Shown in pieces: positions 12,650 to 25,309 of a DNA stretch of 64,000 nt. The notes below the pieces were generated by a model. The model saw only the letters and a list, made by a program, of their open reading frames with translations. It did no database searches and had not been told where the DNA came from. The translations under genes and the position numbers were made by a program. Position 1 is the stretch's first letter. Every line of letters starts with the position of its first letter. Origin of the DNA: Cymodocea nodosa (taxonomy: Eukaryota > Streptophyta > Magnoliopsida > Alismatales > Cymodoceaceae); assembly GCA_036874045.1 (NCBI GenBank), contig CM072343.1:1508001-1572000 (forward strand), read 5' to 3'.

Positions 12650-14630
12650 GCTTAGTGATAAACTTTTTTTCAATTCCCACTGTCATTTGCCCCAGTTGTC
12701 TACGTGTAATATGTGCTACCATCAATTTGGTTACCATTTGAACACAATTCCTAACAATAATTAGGATGAAATCGATCCTCATCCAAATACATAACAAAAT
12801 GTTGCCACATTAATAGTTTGTTTTTAGCAAAACATTTGAAAAGGCATGCATGCATGCAGAAAGTTATGAACTACCTGTAATGAACTGCAATCACATTAAT
12901 TTTTAGGGCATATCAAAGCACTTGGGAGCAGGTCAAGAATAGATGAGTGGTTTCACTTCTAGAATCTTATTTAAACTAAAGGAAAATTTTGTGTGTGGTT
13001 CTGTCCCTAGATTGATTAAGCAATGTGGTTGATTTCAGTAAATGGGAGAGAGGCAAGGAAGGCTTTACTTGCTTAACTCTGGGAAATAAGAAAAAATATC
13101 CAAAGGATCCAAAAGGCATGGGTAAGACGAGTAGAGCATGAAATATATATATGAATGACATGATGATGATGAGCTACAAAAGATGTTAAAATTAGTTGGT
13201 TGATGTTAGTTGTCAATTTGTGCTTAGCCATGACATGACCTAAGTGTACACTAAGTGCACCTAAGGAGAAGATCAGGAAGCTTAAATATGGTTGGAGCAC
13301 ACCTACAAAGTATAGGCCCTAGGTGTTCATCGAATGGTTGTGATTTTTTTTTTTTTGGCAAGTAGTCAAGCAGCGATTAAGATTAAAAATGATCTCAACT
13401 AAGAAAAAAACAACTAAGATGCCAGAAGCAATACAAGTAATCTCTAGATCAGGACAAAAAGATTCAAAGATCATAAACAGCTAACAACATGCAGACACCA
13501 AAATATAAGCAAAGATTAGGCCTAATAGCAAGAAACCAAATTAATTTTCTCCATCATCTTCAACCAGGTCAGCCCAGCGAGCAACATTTCTTGAAGGCCT
13601 ATTGCGCTGAGGCGTCGAATTTCAACCAGATGGCAGAGGGACGTGGTTCCAATTTTGATCAGATATGTGAACTTCCCAAGCGGTGTGGATTTCATTAATC
13701 TTTTCAACGCCATTTCCAAAAAGGTTATCTAACCAAAAAACAATTAAAGAGATAATAGAGTTGAATATTGAGATAATATTCAAAGTGGAAGATTTAAAAG
13801 TGAGATTATTTCTACAAATCCAAAAGACCCAAAGAGCAACAACATTAATAAAGTAAACCATAAAGAAGAGTTCAATGAAAAAGGAATATGAGAAGAGAGA
13901 GTGAATAAATCAGAAATAAAGTGATCATTAAAAAGGCATCTAGGAGTTTTGAAAAGAAAGCTCCAAAATTCTGAAGGATAAATACAATTAACAAAAAGAT
14001 GTTTAGAGTCTTCTTCTATACCAATATTGCAACCAACACAACATGGATCACCCAATAATTAAAAAGGCATCTTTTAAGGAGATTTGCTTTGGTGAGGATT
14101 TTACTGTGCAAGACAAGCCACGTAAAAATATTGGTCTTAAGAGAGACTTTGGTGTAACAGACATGTCATTAGCCTTCAACCATTAAAATAGAGTAGAATG
14201 ATTTAGTAGTATGTGAGTTATTATTACTTAGATTCCAAGAGGTATAATCAGGGGTTTTAGAAAGGGAAATATTATTGATGATACTTATGAATTGTGGAAA
14301 AGAATCAGGGATACTTTGATTCCAAGAGGATTTAAAAAGTTGATTTTTACGAAAAGCTTTTAAAGCGGAGGCCACTGAAAGCTTGGGGTTTTTTGCCCAA
14401 ATAAAAAGTTCAGGGTAAATATGACGGAGTTAAAATTGTGATTCCAATTGTTTTTCCAAAATAAAGTGTGTTTGTCATTGCCAACAATAGAAGCAGTAAA
14501 AGTAGAGAAAGTGGTATAAAGATTTTTAATAATCTTCTAAAAGGGAGAGGAATGAGAGTTAGATTGGTTCATCAAATTACTAATATCTCGAGTGCTCAAG
14601 TATTTCGTTTTAATAATATCAAACCAGAAA
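10868..14630 (+). repeat. Right copy of the 3.8-kb segmental duplication
   Basis: Direct repeat of 1231-5043, offset by about 9.59-9.63 kb. It contains exons 3 and 4 of the intact GT77 gene and an L1 LINE fragment. In this copy the LINE similarity continues past the duplication edge to about 14725, so the right copy holds the longer, probably original, LINE junction. Confidence 0.92.
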
Positions 14631-14725
14631 GGTTTCCTAGTGTCACCAAATTATTAAGCACCTTAAGAACTTTCCTTTTAATGCCCAAAAGAAGGTATTA
14701 AGACTGAGTATACCGAGGCCGACGA
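13344..14725 (-). mobile_element. L1-type LINE 3' fragment (right duplicate)
   Basis: Same element as at 3756-5043, with the poly-A tail seen as a T run at 13344-13356 and the zf-RVT-type motif CVGCNIGIEEDSKHLFVNC near 13980-14050. The coding similarity extends upstream on the minus strand to about 14725, where a GLGILSLNT-like motif typical of this part of plant LINE reverse transcriptases is visible. It is 5'-truncated and its frame is interrupted several times. Confidence 0.75.
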
Positions 14726-17082
14726 ATCATATATGTTCCAATCAACATGACGTGAAACCAGGTTCTGATCATTTAACTTACGTTAGCATTGATAGTGAGA
14801 ATTGCATGACGTGAAACGAAGTTCTCTAGCAGCCCCCTCAACCTCACAAAGACATCTTCGCGCCTCCAGCTTCTCCGTTAATCTCAGTTTCACACGTGTT
14901 CTGGCGTCTCTATTCATCTTGCACAAATGCATTCCAAAGTCACGCGGAAGGTTCCAACTTCTAGGTTAGGATCACAATTGAACCTATATTAGGGTTACAG
15001 TTTCAGTTAAACATTGGCTTTTAAATTTTAAAATAATCAAGTTATAATTCAGTCCAAATCGAACTACATTTCAATTCACGTGAAACTGCATTCCAGTAGT
15101 AATCAGGTTACAGTTCATTACTGATTAGATTTTGTTTCTATAGTAGTTACAGTTCAGTTCAAATCACGCTACATTTCTCTACAAATTAACTTATTTTTCA
15201 ATAAAATTTAGATTACATCTTAGATAAAGATTTGTGATAAATGTAAAATGGTAAATTCATCGACCATCCATCAATTGGTCTACCATTCATCAATCACCCA
15301 CCTCTTTTGAAGACGATCAGATGCGGAGGGATTTTCTTTTAAATTAAAGGATGAGAACATTAACACCCTTAGTTGCGAAATCACAACTAAATAAAAGCTC
15401 ACAGTGTATAATCGAAAGACAATACGAGTATGCTAATTAGGCAGGCCGAAATGATCACAGAAAGACAAGTCGAAGAGGTCAAAAGGCACGAAGATGGGAA
15501 CAAAAGGAAGTAACATCCACACTACAACAAAGAGACGAAGTTACACGTACCTTCTACAAAAATAAAAAGACGCTTTTAGATAATGATCTTTTGAATATGT
15601 CTTCAACCTTTATTCTAAGCTCAATTTTAATTTATAGTGGCATGCTTGGCATTCTCTTATTTTGACTTTCTTCCGGATCATGTATCTACCTAAATGGAAA
15701 TAATATTCTCTTTGGAAGAATAAATTTGAACGTCATCTTGATCTTCTACATTATTTTTTTAACTATATTGCTTTTTGGTTAAAACATTCTTTCTCAGGAG
15801 CAAGTGCAGATAGATACTACAAAGGAGATCATTTCTCTTTGAGATCGATATGTGACTTCTATTTGTGTTATTAAAAATCCAACGAGGATAATGCAAATGA
15901 AGTAATTTAGCGTAATTCGTTTCTTTGTACTTTAATTTGTTGTTATTCCTATGTTTTATTACCTCTTTCTTCAGCTATGATTTCATATATAGAGTCTTCA
16001 ATTTTATTTAGCTGCTTAATTTTGCAAATAAAAAATAAAAAAGTTTGCGAAACCAAAACTACATATTTAGATTTAAATTCAAATTCTTTTCTAAAAGAAA
16101 TATAGAAAATCGTCGACCGTGGTGGTTCCTGGCCACAAGCTGGGACACCAACAAAATTGACGTAAAGACTTAATTGGGTATGAAAAGACCATAACACCCC
16201 TATGGACCACGGGTAATCTCGCACGTTGACTTCGACCTCTTGGTCAATCCTGTCCATCGATCGGAGCGCGACTCTGCAGCCAACTAATGTCATAAAACAA
16301 AAGTGCACGTTACTGACAACCAATTCTAGCTAACTCCGAATATTATCATAATCAAAATTCGAATCTAGAAGATAATGATTATTTCGTTCATTAAACTGTC
16401 GTTTGCGTGATCAATGACCTGACGCTACCATTTTTAATTGTTAACGGCAAATAAGTCAATCTCACCGTATACTAAACTATAGGCTATTAAGTAACAGCAA
16501 CCAGAATTTTGAAATTATATTTTTTTTGAAATTTGAACACTAGCGATGATATTTTCTTATCGATCTTTGGAAAATAAAACAAATAAATAAACTAAACTTG
16601 GTGATCCTCAGACATGTACTTAACAATTAAAATCTAGAAAGTAAAAATCATAATTATATGGCAATAATTTAATTAAATAAATAATAATAATTCCACCGGA
16701 AAGGGCGGGGACAGAAGACGAAGAGAAGACCCCACACACACACCAGTCATCACGACCGCAGGACAAATCCATTATTGATGAATCCACCCCGGGCCGGCAG
16801 CTTAACAGCCTTCACCTTCCACTCCTGCTCCTTCACTCCCCAAGTTCTATTCTCACTCTACCCTCCACTCCGCCTCTTCAATTCTCAACAGAATCAGCTG
16901 CTGCGACCACCACCGACACACGCACACACGCACACAGAGACCAGCTGAGCTCGGCTGGTACTGTGACTTCAAGGCAGCGATGACCCATTAAGGAGAGACA
17001 GAGACAGAGAGAGAGGAGCTGGAACAGGAGACTGGAGACCCATCACGGCTCTTGGGTTGTGGATGGCTTAGGAGTGGGAAAG
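14726..17082. other. Intergenic region and 5' leader of gene 2
   Basis: No gene is recognisable. A 124-codon open frame on the minus strand (15949-16323) has no family features and is probably chance. From about 16680 the sequence turns GC-richer with CA runs (16730-16745, 16918-16935) and GA runs (16990-17020). This is typical of the transcribed leader and proximal promoter of a plant housekeeping-type gene. I could not fix a TATA box. Confidence 0.5.
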
Positions 17083-20000
17083 ATGGATTCTTTGGAGAGA
17101 GGGGTTCCACCGAAGCACCCGCCTTTGCTCCATGCTGCACCGGCGAACAATGAGAGGTCGTTCTTCAACAGGCGCAGATCTAGGCTTGCCAGGCTGTTGC
17201 TGTTCGAGAAGATGGATTACGTACAGTTGGTCTACACCACCGTCACTTTTTTCTTTCTGGTTATGCTCATCCAGACGTTTCTGCCGGTTTCTGTGGTGGA
17301 GAAATCGGGGACTTCCGGAATGTCAGCGGTGAGGAGGAGAGACGGGGTGCTGGCCGAAGTTGGTGACTTGGATTTTGGAGAGGGGATAAGGTTTGAGCCG
17401 ACCAAGTTGCTGGAGAGGTTTCGGAAGGAGAAGATGGCCGTCAATCTCTCTTATTTTGGTAGGCAGGGGAAGCGTTCTGCTTTCATGAAGCCCCGGATTG
17501 CTCTGGTGTGTAGTGGGATTGATTTCTTATTGCTGCTTGATTTTCCAGTTTCATGGAATTCAAACGGAAATTTGAACTTCGGTGTATAGGTACTTGTGGA
17601 TCTGTCAGTAGATGCATCACAATTGCAGATGGTGAGCATTGCAATTGCCTTAAAGGATATCGGATATGATGTAGAGGTCAGTACTTCCAACTACTTTGAT
17701 TCCACTTTATCAATCGGAATTCACAACATGTACTACAAAGATTTCTTTTTAGCTGATTGTTGTCAGGATCTTAATCTGTGATGCTTGAGTAATTTCTTAG
17801 TTTTTTGTTAATAGTTATTAGGATTTTAATATGAGCTGGTCGAGTAACCTTTTTTCCTACTCTGTGAGTCCTGTTTATTAGGGGGAAAATCCCATAAAAT
17901 GCTGGGATGCGATCCTTGTCATGATTCCTAATTACATGAGTAATTTTGCTTGTTTCTTGTTCTCATGCAGGTCCATGCAATTGAAGATGGTCCTGTTCGC
18001 TCTATATGGATAAATGCAGGGTTTTCCACTAGCATTATATCAACTAACAAGAAATTAGGAACGACTGTAGATTGGTTAAAGTGAGATGTTTTTCAATTTA
18101 AACTCTTCTTTTAACTTGGTGGGATGGGTGAACAAAATGAACAATTTTTCTCATGTTCCCAGCTCTATCAAGTATAAATATTTAATCCAATATTTGGAAA
18201 TGTAATATGTATAATCTAAAAATATCAGTTAAAATTATCATCTTTTAAGCATTATAAACTCATATCAATTTCATACCTTGTGCAGCTTCAATGGAATTCT
18301 TGTAAATAGTTTAGAATCCAAGCCTATCCTCTCATGGTAAGGAAACTTTCAATCTTTTGCTTTCATAGTCAGTTGCCTTATTCATATATTGGAGCTTTTG
18401 TCTAAGTTGTGTTGTCAATAAATTTACCATTTTAAACTTATCTATTTGTGTGTATGTAAATTAATTCTGTTGTTAAGAGAGAAGTCATCACAATTTTGGT
18501 GGTGGAGCATGGATGGGAGATTTTCAGTGAAATCTTTGTATCAGATGCTAAACTTTTCAGGGACTAGGGTGTGGAAGATGAAGCTCATTTGGAGGAATTG
18601 GATTCCTAAAATGGTCCAGTTCTATGCCTGGTAGGTGTGGCAAACCTCCTCTTTAAGTGCCCATCGGTGAGGTGGCTTTGGTACTTAAGGTTGATAATAC
18701 ACAACAGTACATGGCATGGTTTTGAAGGTATGAGCAGGTAAGAAGGTGTTGGAGTTCCGTTGATGGAAGATGTGGTTCACCATTCCATATACAGTGTGGT
18801 ATGGGAGATGGCTAGAAAGAAATAATAGGGTGTTCCTGGATGTATACCGTGACAAGAATTATTTTCAGGCCGAGGTAGCTAATTGCGTTGTGGAGTAGAC
18901 AAGATCTTGGAAGGTCAGAGCTGACTTTGAACAACACAAAAGTTCAAGCTTGGCTTCTGTCTCTAGTCACCCTATAAGTGATCTTGTGGTTGCTGCAGCA
19001 TTTTTTATATAGCATCTTTTTAGTTTTTACTTCATACTTGATGGTGTTTCTTTTGTTTTCTTCGGGTAGGCTTCTCCTAAAAACTTGTAGTCCAGATTTG
19101 GTTTTGCTTATAGCTTGCCTACAGCTTGTGTAGGTCCCTCAATTTACAGGTTTTGATATATTTCTTTTTTCTTCTGCTCAAAAAAGAAAATAATTCTGTT
19201 GTTAAGGGAGAGACTTGTGTTTAAGCTGGCTCCTAATGGTTTCAAGATGATAATATTGGGTATTTATATGGAAAGATGAAGTTATGTGGTGGCACGAACA
19301 CTTCTTGACAGTTGTAGCAAAATGAGTCAAGTTTGCAATTATAAGAGCAATATTAATTTATTTTAACAAAATTATTTATTCTTGATAACAAAAATATGTA
19401 TAATCATACATCAAGTATATGCATTAATATAGAAAATATTTTATTCAATTTTAACCCATATGAAGAGAATAATGGAATGTTGTGTGCTATTTTAGGGCTT
19501 AATAAGGCAAAGCAACATGAATGTTTACATGCATTGGCATGTATATATGCACCAATAATTGAAAAGAATGCATAAATTACAAACCATATATTAGGGTAAT
19601 GGTACATGGTGCTATAAGTATATCATCTCTTCCAAACTAGCTGTATTTATGCCACTGTGGTAAAAAAAGGTTTGCAAGTATATTGCGTTTGAATCCCAAG
19701 TTAATAAACAAATACTTTCGCATAAAATAATAGCTCTTGTTACTAACAAGGATGATAACAATTTGTGCTGGCTAAGCCCTTTAAGAGAATTCCCTAATCT
19801 TGCCATCCAAGGGCTCTACCAAGACAAATATGGGTTGGCACAAGCATAAGGGGAGGTAGGATGGAAGGTTGATTAGATTTACTATGGATCCTTTCGTTTC
19901 TAAGTTTATGCAATAAGATAAATATATCATTTGTCTCTTTTTATGGTGAATTTCATGTAGGAAAGCATACTTATACATGATACAGTCTTTCACAGGAACC

Positions 20001-23000
20001 ATTCAAATCATTACCTGTTGTATGGACCATATATGAAAAGTCACTAGCCCTTCGCCTCAACCATTATATCGCAACTAATAAGACTCAGCTCATAAGGGAC
20101 TGGAGACAAGCATTCAGCAGGGCCACTGTCATTGTCTTTCCAAACCATTTGTTGACGGTATAATTTACAACCTCCTGAATATTAACATCCCAGAAGCTCT
20201 TGTGTGAGCATTGTGCATGAGTTATTTATAAATTCATTACTTTGTCTTTTGCTTAAACACTTTTTATTTTCTTTTCAGTTGATGTATTCCATATTTGACA
20301 TTGGCAACTATTATGTGATTCCTGGTTCTCCAGCTGAAGCATGGAGAGCTAATAATTACATTTCCCAGCACAGTAGTCAAAATTCACGTGCTGAAATGGG
20401 TTATGAATCAGAAGATTTTATCATTTCTATTGTTGGAAGTCAATTCTCATATAGTGGATTGTTTTTAGAGCATGCACTCGTTTTGCAATCCTTAGCCACA
20501 ATTCTCCCAGAGTTTTCTTCTTCTTCCCAGGTGAAAATTGGCATCTTGAATGAGAATCTAAGAAACACACATAATGACTCTCTTGAGGTTTGTCTGTTGT
20601 GCACTCCCTTACTATTATTTCTTAGCTATTGCCATAACAGTGTTTAATGTTGGACCATTACTAATGTTGGGATTACATTACACATGGTATTATGAGGCGC
20701 TTGAATTTTTTATCATTTTCTTAATCATAAATTGGTAAGCATGTTGCATAAGCATACATTGATTACTGTAATTTATATCAACAGGAAGTTGCATTCAAGT
20801 TAGGTTTCTCAAGAGAAAGTGTGGATCAGATTGGTTTTGATGAAGATTTTAACAGTTTCCTTAGCATTTCTGACATTGTAATATATGGTTCATTTCTCCA
20901 AGAACCCCATTTCCCCCCTGTTTTGATTCAAGCTATGTCCCTTGGGAAACTAGTGATTGCTCCCGATCTTCCCATGATCAAGAAACATGTATGTTTTTTG
21001 TTCCTGTTTAGATTATTTGTGTATTTCTTTAAAATTCTACTAATGATATCTGCAATCATGGTAAGGTGTATGACAGAGTAAATGGATATACTTTTCCAAG
21101 AGAGAATATAGGCATGCTCTCACGGATTCTAAACAAAGCTATTTCAAATGGAAAATTATCTTACTCGGCCAAAAAAGTTGCATCCACCGGCAAGGGGCTT
21201 GCCAGCAATCTTATGGTGTCTGAGGCTGTTGAAGGATATGCTCTATTGCTTGAAAATATTCTCAAGTTTCCTTCAGAAGTTGAGGTCCCTAAAGGTGTTG
21301 AAGAGATTCCTCTGAAGCTAAAAGAGGAATGGCAATGGAGTCTTTTTGAAAGTGTTATGCGTGAAAATTATCTTGATGATAGTAATTCAATGAAGACCAA
21401 TATAGTAGATAAGCTTGAGAAGAAGTGGAATTTGGTTCAGATAGGAAATTCCTACAATACTACCAAGATTGTGGATGAAGTATACATCCCAATTAATTGG
21501 ACAGAAGAAAGAAATATTGAGATTGGGAATGCTAGAAAGAGATTACTAGAAGAAGAGGTAGGGATTATCAACTAATATTTTGCATCAATAACTGCTTCTT
21601 TTGGGACTATTGTCTTAAACTTGTTAGAAAATGCAGTTGAAGGACAGGACTGAACGGACTCATGCAAGATGGGAAGACGTCTATCGTTCTATCAAAAGAG
21701 CTGAAAGGGCTAAAAATGAATTGCATGATATAGATGACAGAGAGCTTGAGAGAACTGGGCAGACTATTTGCATATATGAACCTTATTTTGGGGAGGGGAC
21801 ATGGCATTTTCTACACAATACGTCCCTTTATCGTGGAATAGGCTTGGTGAGTACTTATTGTACTTATAATTAGCTCATTTCAAATCTATCAATGAAACTT
21901 AAATTCCAATTTTTCTTTATTTTAACTAGATCTGCATAGAATGATTTTAGTGATGTTATTGAACCACAAAATAAATCTGACATTACCAGCATACTTCTTG
22001 CAAAAGCATTTCTAGATCCTATAAATGATTGGGCACTATACACCCTAATGTATTCTAATGGGTGCATGACAATGTATTTCATTGAAATGACAGTCTACAA
22101 AAGGCCGAAGATCTGGTCCTGATGACATTGATGCTTCTTCTCGGCTACCAATTCTTAACCACGCCTATTATAGAGATGTCCTCGGTGTACATGGAGCCTT
22201 TTTTGCTTTAGCTAACAGGATTGATCGAATACATAAAAATGCTTGGATTGGGTTTCAGTCCTGGAGATTGAACGCCCAAAAGGTACCATTTCTAATAATA
22301 ACTCTGACGTGCAATCTTAACTTTTAGATTCTCTGGATTTTTTTTAGCAGTCTTTTAGTAGCTCTGTGAAATACTTGGAATTTATCTATGCAATCATTAT
22401 CAGTGGTCTTAAATTTTTAACCTTTAAATCTCTGTCAATGGCCGTCATTACAATTTTTTATTTCAGATGCTTGTTCTTGAAGTTGGCATTCGGAAGTGTC
22501 ATTTCGCCATATTGCTTGTCATTCTCTTTCTTTTTTCACCACTGAATTCAGGTATTCTCCTTGACAGAAATCCTTAACAAAGAAGGCTGAGGGTAAACTA
22601 GTTGATGCCATAGAATCCCGAAGGCATGGAGATGCACTTTATTTTTGGGTTCGTATGGACAGAGATCCAAGAAACCCTCTCCAATATGATTTTTGGTCAT
22701 TTTGTGATGCTATAAATGCTGGAAATTGCAGGCAAGACTCATCTTTCAGCACTATACTCTACACCATGTGCATTTTGTTATATCCCACTTTCTTCCGTTC
22801 CAGCTAGATTGTGTTTTAATGAGAATGAACAAACTGATTTATATCTTTCAAAAATAAAAATTGAAAAAAACAGTGCTCGTAAAAGGAGGGTATCTTGCCA
22901 GTAAAATTTTGGTTTCATAACCTGAAAGTGTTGTGTCAACAATTGTTTTGTGTCTGTCTTCTTAGGCAACTAATTCACTTGTTGCAGATTTGCAGTTTCT

Positions 23001-25309
23001 AAAGCTCTTCGAAAGATGTATGGCATGCCACCTGAGTGGGATTCTTTGCCACCGATGCCTGCAGCTGGAGTAGATTCATGGTCTGTCATGCATAGCTGGG
23101 CGTTACCTACAAGATCATTCCTTGAATTCGTGATGTTCTCAAGGTTCAAAATAAACACAAGCATAGATGATAAGTGGGATTTCCGGTTTATTCTCATCCA
23201 GCATTCTGTGGTGGGGATAATTTTAGTTTTGTCATCTAAAATATTCTGTATATGGTGCAGAATGTTCGTAGACGCCTTGGACTCAGAGATGTATGACGAG
23301 CATCACAAAAGTGGCACTTGCTATTTGAGCTTGTCGAAGGTAGTCATTAACCATTACATTTCTGTCTTTTACATTGTTAGGCCCTATTTGGTAACAAAAG
23401 CTTCCCAAAGCAGTTGGATCGTCTAGAGTCCCACTGCTTTGAGAAACAGGAGCATGCATTATCCTTGTGAATAGTTCACTTCACTTTCAACCGTCAGCGT
23501 TTAGTATCTTGTGGTTGCAGAATGATCTTTAATGGGTCCTTGGCATCCTCACTCCCTACTACTAAAGGAATCAGGTTACAATTCTTTTTAACTTGGTGGT
23601 TTAACTTACAGCCACAATCTTTAAATGCCATAGGAATACTACATACTATACTTATAAATTTTTTTTAAAAAAACCTTGATAGATGATGGCCTTACATTGA
23701 ATAAATGGAGATCGAACTTAAACTTGTACATGTTAATTTTCTTCACTTATTATCAATTAATTTTAAGTTAGAATTTCAATCAAAACAAATTCACACACAT
23801 CTACTTGTAAACACTTGTAGTAAATATATAAATAAATCACGTTGAATAAGCGTGAAAAAGTATTGGAAATAGACTTATGTTGAATAAGTAGAGATCGAAC
23901 TGAAACTTATATATCTTGATTTTCTCTACTCGTTGCTAATTGGTTTGGAGTTAAAATTTAATAGTCCTATTGGTTACTAATTCTTACAAATATAACTCCT
24001 GTTACATTTGACATCCATAGCCCAATCTAAAGATTGTCACAGCACAACACTTGCAGTTGTAAATACTCTCGTAATTAAAATTTCTTCTTATTGTTTTTGG
24101 TAAAAACATTAGATAGATGTCCAGTCAGTTGTACGATCCTGTTAGTGTGTGTGCTTCTGATCCTGTTTCATGTCTTCACATTAAATATAAAAAAGAGGTC
24201 AATTTTGTTGGGTAATACTCCTAAAAATATCACATCGTCTTATAAGTTTGAATCAATCTTATTAATTTAAAATTAGATGACTATAAATCTTGTGAAATTT
24301 CTACTTAAATGAAGTACTGATCATTTGTCTAAAGCTTTAAAAAATTCGTCAATTTCTCTTGGAACTTCAAGCATAGATTTTCAAATCAAAAAATCTTAGT
24401 AAACATAACTTAGATTAAGTAAAAAATTTAATGCATAATAGACTATAATATACATTAACTAATTGTATAATTAGATCTTTAGTTTTAAAAAAAAATTAAA
24501 ATAAGAGGTGTCTTTGGTTTACAATAAAAGAGTGTTTTTACTCTTGAGTACCTATAAGAAAAATTGCTATAGGTCAAGGTCGAGCAATGTAAGGTGAGAG
24601 CAAGAGGAGGAGGAGGAGGAACGTCAAGGCGTGCGAAGGAGGAGGTGGCAGAAGTTGTCGGGGTTTGAGATGCACAGGAGAAGATCTAAAGGGGTGGTGG
24701 AAGGAAGGAAGGAAGGAAGGAGAGATACAAAGGGGTGAAAGATTTAATCTTAGTCTTCCATGGATGGCCTGCATTTGCATTTCTTTTCATTTACAGTATA
24801 TTCTTGGTAGAAACACTTTTAGGAACAGCCCTCCCCCAAAAAAATGAAAATAAAAAAATAAGAATTGTTTCTTGCAGGATCGACAATGTTATTCTCGTGT
24901 TATGGAACTGGTGGTCAATGTTTGGGCGTACCACAGCGCACGACGACTGGTGTACGTGAACGCCGAGACGGGGGAAATGAAAGAGCAACACAGATTGAAG
25001 ACTCGAAGAGGGCGGATGTGGATCAGATGGTTCTCGTTCTCCACGCTGAAGAGCATGGACGAGGACCTTGCGGAAGAATTCGATTCGGAGCATCCCACCA
25101 GACGATGGCTGTGGCCGTCGACGGGTGAGGTGTTCTGGCAGGGCATATATGAGCGAGAGAGAAGCATGCGCCTGCAGCAAAAGAAACGAAGAAAGCAGTG
25201 GAGCAGGGAGAAGATCAGAAGAATAAAGTCCAGAGCAAAACAAAAACCCCTTGGAACATATGTAAAACCACACCTTGACTATAATTCCAGTACCACCATC
25301 GTCTTGTAA
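17083..25309 (+). CDS. Large GT-B glycosyltransferase, At4g01210-like (glycosyl transferase family 1 domain)
   Basis: Fourteen exons: 17083-17505, 17590-17676, 17971-18080, 18286-18336, 19986-20157, 20279-20587, 20785-20988, 21066-21557, 21637-21846, 22094-22282, 22568-22731, 22988-23143, 23261-23339, 24878-25309. They form one open frame of about 1025 aa, close to the roughly 1030 aa of Arabidopsis At4g01210. The ATG at 17083 (MDSLERGVPP) fits the family start; an in-frame GTG just upstream is not needed. A basic stretch (RRRSRLAR) precedes one membrane segment at about residues 49-69, suggesting a Golgi type II protein. Residues near 420-447 (SFLQEPHFPPVLIQAMSLGK, then APDLP) are the donor-binding signature of GT4-type enzymes. 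The C-terminus is strongly basic. Intron 11 uses a GC donor. Substrate is unknown to me. No break is visible. Intron 4 carries a LINE. Confidence 0.92.
18462..19206 (+). mobile_element. 5'-truncated L1 LINE in intron 4, with 16-bp target-site duplication
   Basis: The 16-bp sequence TAATTCTGTTGTTAAG occurs at 18462-18477 and again at 19191-19206. Between them lies about 0.7 kb whose beginning reads as the end of a LINE reverse transcriptase ORF (DGRFSVKSLYQML, then KLIWRNWIPKMVQFYAW), followed by a 3' tail and an A-rich end (AAAAAAGAAAA) just before the second duplication. This is a standard target-primed insertion, same sense as the host gene. The open part ends after about 60 codons. Confidence 0.88.
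22732..22987 (+). other. GC-AG intron 11 of gene 2
   Basis: Exon 11 ends ...AATTGCAG and the intron begins GCAAGA; it ends TTGTTGCAG. Only this junction keeps the reading frame and gives the family-typical NAGNCRFAVSKAL. The strong surrounding match (CAG before, AAG after the GC) is what is usual for GC-AG introns. Confidence 0.85.
23340..24877 (+). other. Intron 13 of gene 2, repeat-bearing
   Basis: A 1.5-kb intron without a gene. It contains two related stretches of about 90 bp (23694-23790 and 23878-23970; both with AGATCGAACT and a TTTTCTYCACT-like part), offset 184 bp, likely remnants of a repeat. Near 24606-24620 is a GGA microsatellite and near 24702-24721 a GGAA one. Short ORFs here and on the opposite strand of exon 14 are shadows. 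Confidence 0.65.

Noticed and set aside
15949-16323. 124-codon minus-strand ORF upstream of gene 2
   Set aside because: No motif, no homologue that I recognise, and close to the promoter region of gene 2; probably chance.
17059-17082. In-frame GTG upstream of the gene 2 ATG as a start
   Set aside because: Nuclear plant genes start at ATG, and MDSLERGVP at 17083 fits the family N-terminus.
24791-25273. 160-codon minus-strand ORF opposite the last exon of gene 2
   Set aside because: Shadow of the real exon 14, whose frame is supported by the family and the splice site.
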